From contig NZ_JBPAXY010000007.1 in NCBI RefSeq assembly GCF_050897975.1, forward strand, positions 124,001 to 188,000: DNA of 64,000 nt, read 5' to 3'. Made by a program: the position numbers and the translations under genes. Below are positions 1-8,351 of this stretch, piece after piece (position 1 is the stretch's first letter; each line of letters opens with the position of its first letter). The notes under the pieces are model-generated. The model made no database searches. It saw only the letters and a program-made list of their open reading frames with translations, and was not told the DNA's origin. This DNA is from Pseudooceanicola sp050897975 (GTDB lineage Bacteria > Pseudomonadota > Alphaproteobacteria > Rhodobacterales > Rhodobacteraceae).

Positions 1-369
1 GATGGCGGGCATGGTGTAGACGGCGATGTTCACCCCGCGAAAGGCGGTGTCGAGCCAGGGAAAGACGCAATAGAGCAGGGCCATGACAAAGGCCGTGCCA
101 CAGCCGATGGCAAAGCCGGTGGCGGCGATCTTGACCGTGGCGGCGCCGTGCAGAAGGTACAGATCGGCGCCCGACCACATATCCCCCAGGATATAGACCG
201 GGCTGGACAGGATCAGCCGCCCCATCCGGGTCTGGGTGCCCAGCAGGTGCCAGACCAGCAGCACCGCCAGCACCAGCGCCACCTTCAGCGCGATCAGCGC
301 GGCGGGGGAACGCATCAGGGCCAGCAGCGGGCGCGGGGCGGTCTCGGGCAGGGGCAGGGTGTCGGACAT
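1..369 (-). CDS. ABC transporter permease, N-terminal part (runs off the left edge)
   Basis: The frame read leftward from an ATG at 367-369 stays open to base 1, giving the first 123 residues. A short polar start is followed by a hydrophobic helix (about residues 26-43) and then, after a loop, by a second helix beginning in a KIAATGFAIGCG stretch. This is the pattern of SsuC/TauC/ThiX-type (BPD_transp_1) inner-membrane permeases. It is divergent from the Tat-exported binding protein at 899, which fits one importer whose subunits sit on opposite strands; the ATPase would lie beyond the window. The substrate cannot be told from this part. The start follows from the reading frame and the N-terminal topology; I see no competing start. 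Confidence 0.8.
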   Translation of the reverse strand, partial: MSDTLPLPETAPRPLLALMRSPAALIALKVALVLAVLLVWHLLGTQTRMGRLILSSPVYILGDMWSGADLYLLHGAATVKIAATGFAIGCGTAFVMALLYCVFPWLDTAFRGVNIAVYTMPAI

Positions 370-599
370 GGGCGGCGGGACCTTTGCTGAGGCTGAGGCC
401 GCCGCAGGGGCGGCCGAAGAGGCGGGGGCCTGTCACATCGAGTCACGGACGCCCGGGTCGGATCAAGCCTGCCCGCAAAGGCGCCCGGGGGGCCAGAATC
501 CTGCGTCGCCCGGTGGCGCGGCAAAACTTGGCCGCAGATGCGCACCCCTTGGCCCATGGGGCCTGTTTGGCGCGGGCAGGCGCCGTGGGGCGGTATTTT

Positions 600-617
600 T
601 GTGCAATTCCTGTGCAA
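600..617. promoter_or_regulatory. direct repeat TGTGCAA-N4-TGTGCAA, possible operator
   Basis: Two identical 7-bp words start 11 bp apart, about one helical turn, so a dimeric regulator could contact the same face. It lies mid-way between divergent genes. No factor is assigned; chance occurrence cannot be excluded. Confidence 0.3.
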
Positions 618-722
618 ACGGCGCCTTGCCGCATCGCGGCGATTTCGCCGCCTGCGGGCCCGAAAATGCCGCCAAAGCGGCAAAAACAGACCGAAGCGGG
701 CTGATTTGCATGGATTTCATGC

Positions 723-734
723 GCTTTGCAAAGC
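723..734. promoter_or_regulatory. 12-bp perfect palindrome GCTTTGCAAAGC, possible operator
   Basis: A perfect inverted repeat centred on TTGCAA, sharing the TGCAA core with the direct repeat at 600-617. It lies about 60 bp upstream of the candidate -35 box for the binding-protein gene. LacI- and GntR-type regulators often use such cores, but the assignment is a guess. Confidence 0.35.
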
Positions 735-794
735 CGATTTGCCGCTTCGCAGAAACCGTCAAGTCAGCGCGCATGAAATGCCAAGCCTGCCAAA

Positions 795-824
795 TTGACC
801 GCGCCCCGATCCGCTACCTAGGCT
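795..824 (+). promoter_or_regulatory. candidate sigma-70 promoter of the binding-protein operon
   Basis: TTGACC at 795-800 and TAGGCT at 819-824 are separated by 18 bp, 75 bp upstream of the ATG at 899. An AGGA ribosome site lies at 887-890. The -35 box is good and the -10 box is weak. Confidence 0.4.
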
Positions 825-898
825 GATCCCTATCGCCGGGAACCGGAAAAACGGACCGCGCCAGGAAAACGATAACCTCACCCAACAGGATCTTCCCC

Positions 899-1876
899 AT
901 GACCAAGCTTTCCCGTCGCGCCTTCACCGCCTCCGCCCTGGGCGGTCTGGCCGCTGCCTCTGTCCCCGGCCGCCTGTTCGCCCAGGATCTGACCACGCTG
1001 ACCCTGCAAGCGATCTGGATCAACGACCCCGAATTCAACGGCTATTACATCGCCATGGAAGAGGGCTATTACGCCGATGAAGGTCTGAAGATCGACTATA
1101 TCCCCGGCGGCCCCGACGTCATTCCCCAGGCCTCGCTGCTGACCGGCAAGGCCGATATCGCCCTGGTTTCGCCCATGGAAACCGCCGAGGCGATCTTTGA
1201 AAAAGGCGCCAACTTCAAGGTGATCGGCGCCCAGTTCCAGAAAAGCCCCGACTCGGTGATCTTCCTCAAGGACAGTGGCATCGAGACCATGAAGGACCTC
1301 GAAGGCCGCACCGTGGCCTGCCCGCCGCTGAACGTCGGCCCCTTCAAGGTGGTGCTGGGTCTGGCCGGTGTCGACGGCGAGAAGGTGAACTTCGTCCCCT
1401 ACACCTTCGACCCGACCCCGCTGGTCGCCGGTCAGGTGGACGCGGTCGTCGATTTCATGACCTCGATGCCCTATGTGATCAGCCAGGCGGCGGGCAAGGA
1501 ATCCGGCTTCATCTTGTTCTCGGACGTGGGCATGGTGATGGGTCAGGACCTGGTCTGCGCCAATGTCGAGACCATCGAAAGCCGCCGCGAAGACCTGGTG
1601 GGCTTCCTGCGCGCCTCGCGTCGCGGCTGGGAGAAGGAATTCGAGGCCCCCGGCAAGGCGGCGCTGGAATGGGAAGACAGCTGGTTCAAGGGCAACGGCT
1701 ATACCCCCGACATGACCCAGTTCCACTCGAACATCCAGGTCGACCTGATCAAGCATCCCGATGGCATCTTCGCCATGGATGACGAATGGATCGCGGCCAC
1801 CATCGAATCCATGCACAAGGTGGGGATCGAGGCGGACGAAAGCATGTTCGACACCTCGCTGCTGAAAGAAATCTGA
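899..1876 (+). CDS. Tat-exported ABC transporter substrate-binding protein (NMT1/THI5-like)
   Basis: A 325-residue periplasmic binding protein. The N-terminus has a twin-arginine signal (SRRAFTASALGG, then a hydrophobic run and a VPGRLFAQ-type cleavage region near residue 29), so it is probably exported folded. The mature part has the features of NMT1/THI5-like proteins, which bind pyrimidines, taurine-like sulfonates or aromatic acids: a WINDPEFNGYYIAMEEGYY segment near the start of the mature chain and an LEGRTVACP segment further on. AGGA 8 bases before the ATG supports the start. It is first in a plus-strand operon with an ene-reductase and an aldo/keto reductase and is divergent from its likely permease. 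The ligand is unknown; the neighbouring enzymes suggest a nitrogen-containing cyclic compound. Confidence 0.85.
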   Translation: MTKLSRRAFTASALGGLAAASVPGRLFAQDLTTLTLQAIWINDPEFNGYYIAMEEGYYADEGLKIDYIPGGPDVIPQASLLTGKADIALVSPMETAEAIFEKGANFKVIGAQFQKSPDSVIFLKDSGIETMKDLEGRTVACPPLNVGPFKVVLGLAGVDGEKVNFVPYTFDPTPLVAGQVDAVVDFMTSMPYVISQAAGKESGFILFSDVGMVMGQDLVCANVETIESRREDLVGFLRASRRGWEKEFEAPGKAALEWEDSWFKGNGYTPDMTQFHSNIQVDLIKHPDGIFAMDDEWIAATIESMHKVGIEADESMFDTSLLKEI

Positions 1877-1886
1877 GCTGGACCGA

Positions 1887-3011
1887 ATGACTGACAAGAC
1901 TGAAGGGCAAAGCGCCCTGTTCACCCCCCTGTCCATCAGGGGGGTGACATTTCGTAATCGCCTGCTGCTGTCGCCCATGTGCCAATATGCGGCCGAAGAG
2001 GGCCGGGCGACGGGCTGGCATTTCGACCATTACGCCCATATGGCCATGTCGGGCCTGGGCGGCGCCGTGATCGAGGCCACCGCCGTGCTGCCCGAGGGGC
2101 GCATCACCCCCGATTGCCTGGGGCTGTGGTCCGACGATCAGATCCCCGGCCTGGCGCGGGTCGTCGAGGGCTTCCACCGCCACGGCGTGCCGGTCGGTGT
2201 GCAACTGGCCCATGCGGGGCGCAAGGCCTCGACCGAGACGCCCTGGAACGGGGCAAAATTCCTGCCCGAGGGTGACCATCGCCGCTGGACCTGCGCCGCG
2301 CCCTCGGCCCTGCCCTACGCCGAGGGCTGGCCCGCCCCGGCCGAGATGAGCGCGGCAGACATCACCGCCTTCCGCACGGCCTTTGTCGCCGCCGCGCGCC
2401 GCGCCGTGGCCGCCGGGTTCGACTTTGTCGAGATTCACGGCGCCCATGGCTATCTGCTGCACAGCTTCGTCTCGCCCCTGTCGAACCATCGCGGCGACGG
2501 CTACGGCGGCACCGCCGAGGCGCGCCACCGCCTGTCGGTCGAGATCGCCCAGGATCTGCGCGCGGCCCTGCCCGAGGATATGCCGATCTTCTACCGCGCC
2601 TCCTGCGTGGATCGCGTGGCCCAGGGGATCGAGATCGCCGATACCGTCGCCCTGGCCGCCCGCCTGGCCGCCGCCGGAGTCGATCTGATCGACTGTTCCG
2701 CCGGGGGCATCGCGCCCGGCACCAATGGCTCTCAGGTGGGCGCCGAGATCACCGCGCAGCACGACATGGCCGCCCAGGTCCGCGACAGCGCGGGTGTGGC
2801 GACCATGGCCGTGGGGGGCACCCATAGCCCCGCCGTGGCCCTGGCCAGCATCGACGGCGGCAAGGCCGATCTGGTCGCGGTGGCCAGCGAGATGCTGAAC
2901 AATTTCGACTTCCCCCGGCAATGCGCCGAGGCGGCAGGGGTCGAGAAGCCCGACTTCGTCCAGCCGCAGCGTTATGCCTTCTACAACCAGTTCGCCCGGG
3001 GGGCGACGTGA
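1887..3011 (+). CDS. NADH:flavin oxidoreductase, old yellow enzyme family (YqjM-like)
   Basis: A 374-residue TIM-barrel FMN protein that would reduce an activated C=C bond with NAD(P)H. The N-terminal LFTPLSIRGVTFRNR block is followed by LSPMCQY, whose Cys32 and Tyr34 match the redox-tuning Cys and Tyr of the YqjM/thermophilic-like subclass. HGAHGYLLHSF holds the paired substrate-anchoring histidines and SPLSNHRGDGYGG follows. It starts 10 bp after the binding-protein stop and its stop overlaps the next start (GTGA), so the three genes are one transcript. In this island it could reduce a ring double bond or an unsaturated ring-opened acid; that role is inferred from context only. Confidence 0.85.
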   Translation: MTDKTEGQSALFTPLSIRGVTFRNRLLLSPMCQYAAEEGRATGWHFDHYAHMAMSGLGGAVIEATAVLPEGRITPDCLGLWSDDQIPGLARVVEGFHRHGVPVGVQLAHAGRKASTETPWNGAKFLPEGDHRRWTCAAPSALPYAEGWPAPAEMSAADITAFRTAFVAAARRAVAAGFDFVEIHGAHGYLLHSFVSPLSNHRGDGYGGTAEARHRLSVEIAQDLRAALPEDMPIFYRASCVDRVAQGIEIADTVALAARLAAAGVDLIDCSAGGIAPGTNGSQVGAEITAQHDMAAQVRDSAGVATMAVGGTHSPAVALASIDGGKADLVAVASEMLNNFDFPRQCAEAAGVEKPDFVQPQRYAFYNQFARGAT

Positions 3012-4033
3012 GCAGCCTGGCCACGGTGCCCCTGGGGGGCACCGGCCTTCGCGTCAGCCGCCTGGGTCTGGGCACCGCGCCCCTGGGCGATTTCTACGAA
3101 CGCCTGGACGAGCATCAGGCCATCGCCACCGTCGAGGCGGCGCTGGCCGCCGGAATCACCCTGCTGGACACCTCGCCGCATTACGGCAACGGCCTGGCCG
3201 AGCATCGCACCGGCACCGGGCTGCGCAGCGTGCCCCGTGACCGGGTGGTGCTGTCCAGCAAGGTGGGGCGGGTCATGGACCCGCATCGCTGGGGCGATGT
3301 GGCGCCGCCCGCGCGCGGCTTCGTCGGTTCGCTGCCGCATCGGCCACGCTTCGACTATTCCTATGACGGCACCCTGCGCTCGATCGAACAGTCGCTTTTG
3401 CGGCTCGGGACCGACCGGCTGGACCTGGTGCTGATCCACGACGTGGACAGCTGGACCCATGGCGAAGAGATGATCGAGGCGCGCTATCGTCAGGCGCTGG
3501 ACGGCGCCACCCGCGCCCTGGCCGAGCTGAAGGCCCAGGGGGTGATCGCGGGCTACGGGCTGGGCCTGGATGACCACGAGATGGCCGAACGCTTCCTGCG
3601 CGATGGCGAGTATGACGTGGTGCTGCTGGCCGGGCGCTATTCCCTGCTGGAACAGCCTGCCCTGGCCTCGATGATGCCGCGCGCCCAGGCGGCGGGAACC
3701 GCGCTGATCCTGGGCGGGGTGTTCAATTCCGGCATCCTGGCCACCGGGGCGGTGGTCGGGGCCAAGTACAACTACGCCGAGGCCGAGCCTGCGATCCTAA
3801 CCCTTGTGACCCAGATCGAGAGGGTCTGTGCCGCCCATGGGGTCGCGCTGCCCCATGCCGCCTTGCAGTTCGCCCTGGCCCATCCGGCGGTCGCCTCGGT
3901 GGTGCTGGGGGCCGTGCGCCCCGAAGAGGTGACGCGCAACATCGCCGCCCTTCAGGCGGCGATCCCCGCGGGGTTCTGGTCGGATCTGAAGGGCGAGGGC
4001 CTGCTGGACCCCGCCGCCCCGGTGCCCCTCTAG
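3008..4033 (+). CDS. aldo/keto reductase (D-threo-aldose / pyridoxal 4-dehydrogenase-like)
   Basis: A 341-residue NAD(P)-dependent (beta/alpha)8 barrel of the aldo/keto reductase superfamily. Visible family marks are an N-terminal GTGLRVSRLGLGTAPLG, the catalytic-loop LLDTSPHYGNGLAEHRTG with the Asp and Tyr of the tetrad, VVLSSKVGR with the Lys, and LVLIHDVD with the His. The ASVVLGAVRPEEV stretch near the C-terminus is cofactor-binding. The long insertion after SSKVGR and the overall pattern resemble D-threo-aldose 1-dehydrogenase and pyridoxal 4-dehydrogenase. I chose GTG at 3008, which overlaps the upstream stop as GTGA; an upstream in-frame start at 2921 would lie deep in the previous gene. 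It ends 37 bp from the convergent racemase-fold gene. Confidence 0.82.
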   Translation: MSSLATVPLGGTGLRVSRLGLGTAPLGDFYERLDEHQAIATVEAALAAGITLLDTSPHYGNGLAEHRTGTGLRSVPRDRVVLSSKVGRVMDPHRWGDVAPPARGFVGSLPHRPRFDYSYDGTLRSIEQSLLRLGTDRLDLVLIHDVDSWTHGEEMIEARYRQALDGATRALAELKAQGVIAGYGLGLDDHEMAERFLRDGEYDVVLLAGRYSLLEQPALASMMPRAQAAGTALILGGVFNSGILATGAVVGAKYNYAEAEPAILTLVTQIERVCAAHGVALPHAALQFALAHPAVASVVLGAVRPEEVTRNIAALQAAIPAGFWSDLKGEGLLDPAAPVPL

Positions 4034-4070
4034 GGCCGGGCGGCGGCCAGTCGGCCGACGGGCTCCCCTG

Positions 4071-4817
4071 TCAGTCGAACATCTGGCCCCAACCGGTGAT
4101 GGCGGGGCGCACCCCGGCCTTCAGGCAGGCATCCAGATAGGTGACAGAGATGGAATCGGCCAGCGGGATCCCCGTCTCGGCCTCGAACTCTTCCGCCAGC
4201 GCCGTGGCGGGGAAGTTGGTGCAGACCACCGCGACGCAATCTGCGGCATCGTCGGCAGCCTCGTGCAGCAGGGCGCGCATCCGGTCGAGGGGTGTTGCGC
4301 CGATGTCCACATTGGCCACGCAGCCCAGCGAGACGGCCTTCACCACCTCGAACCCCGAGCGGGTGTAATTCTCGACGATGGCCGCCGTCACATCCTCGGT
4401 ATAGGGCACGGCCAGCGAGATCTTGCGCCAGTTCTTCGCGGCAAACAGATCGAAGTAGCCGATGGTGGCCGAGGTCGCGGTGATCCCGGTTTCCGCCTCG
4501 ATCAGCTCGCACAGCTTGCGGTCCTGGTCGATGCCGCGCCAGCTGGCGGCGGTGCCGTTCCAGGTGATCACGTCCAGGGGCGCATCGGCCAGAAGGCGCG
4601 CGGCGGCCAGCATCGGCTCGTACTGGAAATGGCTTTCCGAGCTTTCGTTCAGCGCCAGCGTCTTGACCACGATCCGCGAGAAATGGTTCGAGATCCGCGC
4701 CGCCTCTTGCATATTCAGCGCATAGGTCAGCGGCTCGGCCCAGGTGTTGGACGAGGGCATGATATGGCCGATGCGGGTATAGCTGGCGGGGTCGCTGTAG
4801 GGATAGGGCAGGGTCAT
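4071..4817 (-). CDS. Asp/Glu racemase-fold protein, maleate isomerase / arylmalonate decarboxylase-like
   Basis: A 248-residue cytoplasmic protein, last gene of the eight-gene catabolic operon. The N-terminal IGHIMPSSNTWAEP is typical of the maleate cis-trans isomerase branch, as is the central SATIGYFDLFAAKNWRKIS. In two-cysteine racemases and isomerases the first catalytic Cys sits in the segment that here reads NGTAASW (residues 87-93), with no cysteine; the second (VVCTNFP, Cys199) is present. That one-cysteine arrangement is the one seen in arylmalonate decarboxylase, so a decarboxylase or another one-base reaction is possible. The ATG at 4817 overlaps the amidohydrolase stop (ATGA). Family assignment is firm, the reaction is not. 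Confidence 0.8.
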   Translation of the reverse strand: MTLPYPYSDPASYTRIGHIMPSSNTWAEPLTYALNMQEAARISNHFSRIVVKTLALNESSESHFQYEPMLAAARLLADAPLDVITWNGTAASWRGIDQDRKLCELIEAETGITATSATIGYFDLFAAKNWRKISLAVPYTEDVTAAIVENYTRSGFEVVKAVSLGCVANVDIGATPLDRMRALLHEAADDAADCVAVVCTNFPATALAEEFEAETGIPLADSISVTYLDACLKAGVRPAITGWGQMFD

Positions 4818-6289
4818 GTCAGGTCCATGGGCAGGGTGCGGGTAAAGCCGAGGTCGGGTTTCGGCCGGGTGTCGAGGAAGCGCTGGATATGGGGCAGGGC
4901 GGCCTCGGATGCCGCCCGCTGATCGGCGCGGGCGGCCTCCAGCGCGGGCATGTGGCGGGCGATGCGGGCGCGCAGGGCGCGGGTGTCGAAACGGGGCTCT
5001 CCATCGCTCAGCACTTCGCGGCCTGCGACGAAGACCGAAGCGACCGAGCTGCCGGTTTCCGCCGTCACCATCTGCACCACCGGATCGTTCAGGGGGGTGA
5101 AGGCGAGGCTGTCGAGGGACAGGATCGTCAGGTCGGCGGGGGCGCCCGGTTGCAGGGTCGAGGGCGCCAGCCCCATGCAGGCCGCGCCGCCCTGGGTCGC
5201 CATCCCATAGGCGGTGGCGGCGTCGATCCAGCGGTCGCGCGAGGTCTCGGTCAGGCGCGACAGGTTGGTCGCATGGCGCATCGCCTCGAACATGTTCATG
5301 GCATCGGACGAGTTCGCGCCGTCGGTGGCCAGACCCGGGGTCAGCCCGGCCTCGCGCATCATCTGAACCGGCGCGATGCCCGCGCCCAGACGCTGGTTCG
5401 AGGCCGGGATATGGGCGACCGTCGCCCCATGCCGCGCCAGGGTGGCGAAGTCGCGCGCCCCCAGCCAGACCGCGTGACCGGCGGTGAAATCGGGGCCCAG
5501 AATGCCCAGGCTTTCCAGCCGGTCGATGGGCGATCCGCCCCAAAGCTGGCGCGCCACCTCGGCCTGCAATCGGCTCTCGGCCACATGCATGTGCAGCCGC
5601 CAGTCCCGGCGCCGGGCCAGATCTGCGGCCCCGCGCAGGAAGGTTTCGGAGCACTGGTGCGGGATCGTGGGCGCAAGGCCCCAGCTGATGCCTTCGGGCA
5701 GGGCAAAGCCCATGCCCCTGTCGATCCGGGTCAGCAGGGCCTCGGGGTCTTGCGGCGCGGCGGAGAGGCTGGCGGCGATCTCGGGCGGCAGGCTGTCCAG
5801 CAGCCCGGGGATGCTGGCGGCAAAGCCGATGTCGGCGACCATCGGCGCGATCACCGCGCGCAGCCCCGCATCCGCATAGGCCTGGGCCACGGCGGCCAGA
5901 TGTTCGGGATCGGGCGCGGGCATTCCCACGGCCAGGTCATAGACCGCCGTCACCCCCTTCGACAGCATGTCCCAGGCGCCCAGAAGGGTGCTGTCATAGA
6001 CCATCTGCGCGTCGCGCCCGGCGGCCATCCAGCCGCCCGAGGTCAGCGAGAATTCCAGCGGCCAGCGGTCGGCCACGCCCTTGTTCAGGTTGGCGTGCCC
6101 ATGGGTATGGGCATTGACCAGCCCGGCGATCACCATCTGCCCGCCGATGTCGCGGCGCGGCAGGCCGGTCGGGTCGTCGCTGATCATCCCGTCGCGCAGG
6201 ATCACGTCGCGGGCGGTCACCTTGCCGGTTAGTGGGCTGGCCACCAGGCCGCCGGTCAGGACAAGGCCTGTCATCTCGGAGCCTGTCAT
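4814..6289 (-). CDS. amidohydrolase/deaminase, ATZ/TRZ (cytosine deaminase-like) family
   Basis: A 491-residue metal-dependent hydrolase with the composite amidohydrolase architecture: a beta-sandwich formed by the N- and C-terminal parts around a TIM barrel. Metal and catalytic residues are visible: NAHTHGHANL (HxH, His61/His63), LHMHVAES (His on strand 5), GHAVWL (His on strand 6) and LATDGANSSD (Asp on strand 8). This set occurs in chlorohydrolases and in guanine, cytosine and S-adenosylhomocysteine deaminases, so removal of an exocyclic amino group from a heterocycle is a reasonable guess. The ATG at 6289 overlaps the deacetylase stop as ATGA; an in-frame ATG at 6274 is an alternative. 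Downstream coupling to the racemase-fold gene is also by ATGA. Confidence 0.85.
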   Translation of the reverse strand: MTGSEMTGLVLTGGLVASPLTGKVTARDVILRDGMISDDPTGLPRRDIGGQMVIAGLVNAHTHGHANLNKGVADRWPLEFSLTSGGWMAAGRDAQMVYDSTLLGAWDMLSKGVTAVYDLAVGMPAPDPEHLAAVAQAYADAGLRAVIAPMVADIGFAASIPGLLDSLPPEIAASLSAAPQDPEALLTRIDRGMGFALPEGISWGLAPTIPHQCSETFLRGAADLARRRDWRLHMHVAESRLQAEVARQLWGGSPIDRLESLGILGPDFTAGHAVWLGARDFATLARHGATVAHIPASNQRLGAGIAPVQMMREAGLTPGLATDGANSSDAMNMFEAMRHATNLSRLTETSRDRWIDAATAYGMATQGGAACMGLAPSTLQPGAPADLTILSLDSLAFTPLNDPVVQMVTAETGSSVASVFVAGREVLSDGEPRFDTRALRARIARHMPALEAARADQRAASEAALPHIQRFLDTRPKPDLGFTRTLPMDLT

Positions 6290-7167
6290 TTCGGGCAGAC
6301 CTGCGCGAAGTGGCGGGCCACCTCGGCGCGGGGCGCGAACCAGACGCCGGGGGTGCCCGCGACCTCTTCCAGGAAATTGCGGATACCTTCGAACCGCGCG
6401 GGCTGGCCCGAGATGCGGTTGTGCAGCGAGATCGTCATCAGCCGGGGCGAATGGGCGCTTTCGCGTAGCAGGGTGCGGAAGGCCGACCAGAGGTAGGCGT
6501 GGAAATCGCCCGGCGTCGGCAGCTTGGCGGTGGCCAGGCGGTTGTCGTTCAGGGTGAAGGTATGGGGCACCACCAGGCGCCCTTCGGTCCAGTATGGTAG
6601 ATCGTCCGCATAGCCGTCTGCATCGTAGATCAGGCAGGGGTGATCGGCCAAAAGCATACGGGTCCGTTCGGAGGCAGCGTAGCGGCATTGCCAGCCTGTG
6701 GGCGCGCGGCCCGTGGCGGCGGTGATGCCTTCGACGGCGGCGGCAATGGCGGCGCGTTCTTCGGCTTCGGTCATCAGGAAATGGCGCTGAAAGCGGTTGC
6801 CATGGGCGCAGATGTCCCAGCCTTTTTCGGCGATGAACCCGGCCGCCTCGGGGTTGCGCGCCAGGGCCTGGGCGCAGGCGCCGATGGTGGGGGGAATGTC
6901 GAGCTCTTCGAACATCTCGGCCAGCCGCCAGAAGCCCGCGCGGCTGCCGTATTCAAACAGGCTTTCGGCCACCAGGTCGCGTTGGCCCAGGGGCACCTCG
7001 CCGGGGATCGCGTCGGTCAGGGCCAGTTCGGTGGCCGGGTCGCCGTCGGGGATCGAGGGCTCGGCGCCCTCTTCGAAGTTCAGCACGACCACGACCGCCA
7101 GTCCGGCGCCGCCGGGCCAGCGGAAGTCGGGCTTCACCCGCCCGTATCCGACGAAATCGCGGGTCAT
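6286..7167 (-). CDS. polysaccharide deacetylase-fold hydrolase (allantoinase PuuE-like)
   Basis: A 293-residue NodB-homology protein. It resembles the cytoplasmic PuuE/allantoinase-like branch of the family rather than chitin deacetylases: no signal peptide, an N-terminal YGRVKPDFRWPGGAGLAVVVVLNFEEGAE, then EYGSRAGFWRLAEMFEELDIPPTI, then a WDICAHGNRF block, with a C-terminal LMTISLHNRISGQ. In this branch the substrates are small cyclic amides and ureides. Placed between an amidase and an amidohydrolase in an overlapping operon, C-N bond hydrolysis of a ring or ring-opened intermediate is likely. Start and stop both overlap the neighbours as ATGA. Confidence 0.8.
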   Translation of the reverse strand: MTRDFVGYGRVKPDFRWPGGAGLAVVVVLNFEEGAEPSIPDGDPATELALTDAIPGEVPLGQRDLVAESLFEYGSRAGFWRLAEMFEELDIPPTIGACAQALARNPEAAGFIAEKGWDICAHGNRFQRHFLMTEAEERAAIAAAVEGITAATGRAPTGWQCRYAASERTRMLLADHPCLIYDADGYADDLPYWTEGRLVVPHTFTLNDNRLATAKLPTPGDFHAYLWSAFRTLLRESAHSPRLMTISLHNRISGQPARFEGIRNFLEEVAGTPGVWFAPRAEVARHFAQVCPK

Positions 7168-8351
7168 GCGGCGCCCTCTGGCAACTGCGCGTAGAGATCG
7201 GCGGCGATGGCCAGCAGCCGCTCTTCGCCGCGCGGACCGGCGATGAAGGACAGGCCCACGGGCACCCCCTCGACCGTGGTCGCGGGGATGTTCAGCTGCG
7301 GCAGCCGGGTCAGCGAGGCCACGCAGGTCAGCGCCAGGGTCTTCTCTCGGAACTCGATCAGCGTTTCCAGCCCGCCGCCGATCTCGGGCGGCAGGTCATG
7401 GGCCGTGGGAATGCACAGCACGCCGTCGTCGCCCAGAAGGTCCACCATGTAGCCGGTCAGCGCGTCGCGCCAGATCGTGGCGGGGGCGATGTCGGCGGCG
7501 GTGACCGTGCTGGCCAATTCCATACGCTGGGCGATGGAGGCCGAGACCTGCCGCCCGGGCTGCGCGGCCCAGGTGCCCAGGGTGGCGTGCAGGTCGCCCA
7601 GTTGCAGCGGGCGGAAGGTGTCCAGCCAGTGCTCGACCCCGCCGCGATAAAGGTCCACCTCGGTGGTGGTCAGCGCCCGCGCCAGCGGCGTCAGCGCCTC
7701 GGCCACCCGAGGATTGGGAATGGCGAAGGCATCGCGGGCCAGCATCAGGCGGGTGGGCGACAGGGGTTTGGGCGCGCCGAAATAGGCCGCGCCGACGCGG
7801 GCCATGACCTCGGGCGTGCGGGCCATCCAGCCCACGGTGTCAAAGCTGGGCGCCATGGCCATGACGCCCGCCACCGACAGCCGCCCGAAGGTGGTGCGCA
7901 GCCCGAAGATGCCGCAGAAACTGCCCGGCACGCGGACCGATCCGCCGGTGTCGGTGCCAAGGGCGAAATCCGCCAGCCCCCCCGCCACCGCCGAGGCCGA
8001 GCCGGAGGAAGAGCCCCCCGGCACGCGCCCCGGCGCGCGCGGGTTGATGGGGGTGCCGTAGAATTCGTTGTCGCCGAACATGCCGCAGGCGACCTCGTCG
8101 GTGTGGGTCTTGCCCAGGCACAGCGCCCCGGCGGCCAGGGGCACCTGCACCGCCGGTGCCGTGGCCGCCGCGACCACCCCGGCCTTCAGCCGGTCGGGGT
8201 TGCCGCAGGCGGTGACGCTGCCCGCGATGTCGAAGAGATCCTTCACCGCAAAGCTGAGGTCGGCCAGCGGGCCGGTCTCCGCCGCCCGGAAGGGGGCGGG
8301 GGAATGGCCCACGAAGGCCGCGCGGCGGATCGTCTCGGGTTCCATGCTCAC
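7164..8351 (-). CDS. amidase signature family hydrolase
   Basis: A 395-residue amidase-signature enzyme. The Ser-cisSer-Lys triad is visible: the Lys in LSFAVKDLFDIAGS and the two serines in GGSSSGSASAVAGG followed by LGTDTGGSVRVPGSFCG. The length is at the short end of the family (395 against about 450-500), similar to small cytoplasmic amidases. Start: GTG at 8351 overlaps the upstream TGA as GTGA, like the other junctions here; an ATG two codons later (8345) is the alternative. It probably releases ammonia from an amide intermediate of the pathway. The amide itself is unknown. Confidence 0.85.
   Translation of the reverse strand: MSMEPETIRRAAFVGHSPAPFRAAETGPLADLSFAVKDLFDIAGSVTACGNPDRLKAGVVAAATAPAVQVPLAAGALCLGKTHTDEVACGMFGDNEFYGTPINPRAPGRVPGGSSSGSASAVAGGLADFALGTDTGGSVRVPGSFCGIFGLRTTFGRLSVAGVMAMAPSFDTVGWMARTPEVMARVGAAYFGAPKPLSPTRLMLARDAFAIPNPRVAEALTPLARALTTTEVDLYRGGVEHWLDTFRPLQLGDLHATLGTWAAQPGRQVSASIAQRMELASTVTAADIAPATIWRDALTGYMVDLLGDDGVLCIPTAHDLPPEIGGGLETLIEFREKTLALTCVASLTRLPQLNIPATTVEGVPVGLSFIAGPRGEERLLAIAADLYAQLPEGAA

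Larger units (their letters stand above)
370..898. other. 529-bp divergent control region of the catabolic island
   Basis: No convincing gene is seen here; the open frames are GC-rich shadows. The right half is richer in A/T than the flanking genes and holds short repeated TGCAA-type words, listed separately, and a candidate sigma-70 promoter for the binding-protein operon. With genes leaving in both directions this is the natural place for a substrate-responsive regulator to bind, but no regulator gene is present in the island within this window. Confidence 0.5.

Noticed and set aside
236..826. 196-codon frame in the divergent control region
   Set aside because: Starts inside the permease gene on the other strand, has Ala/Arg/Gly low-complexity sequence and no ribosome site or motif.
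7164..8351. Assigning the amidase as GatA of the tRNA amidotransferase
   Set aside because: Too short, catabolic operon, no gatB or gatC nearby.
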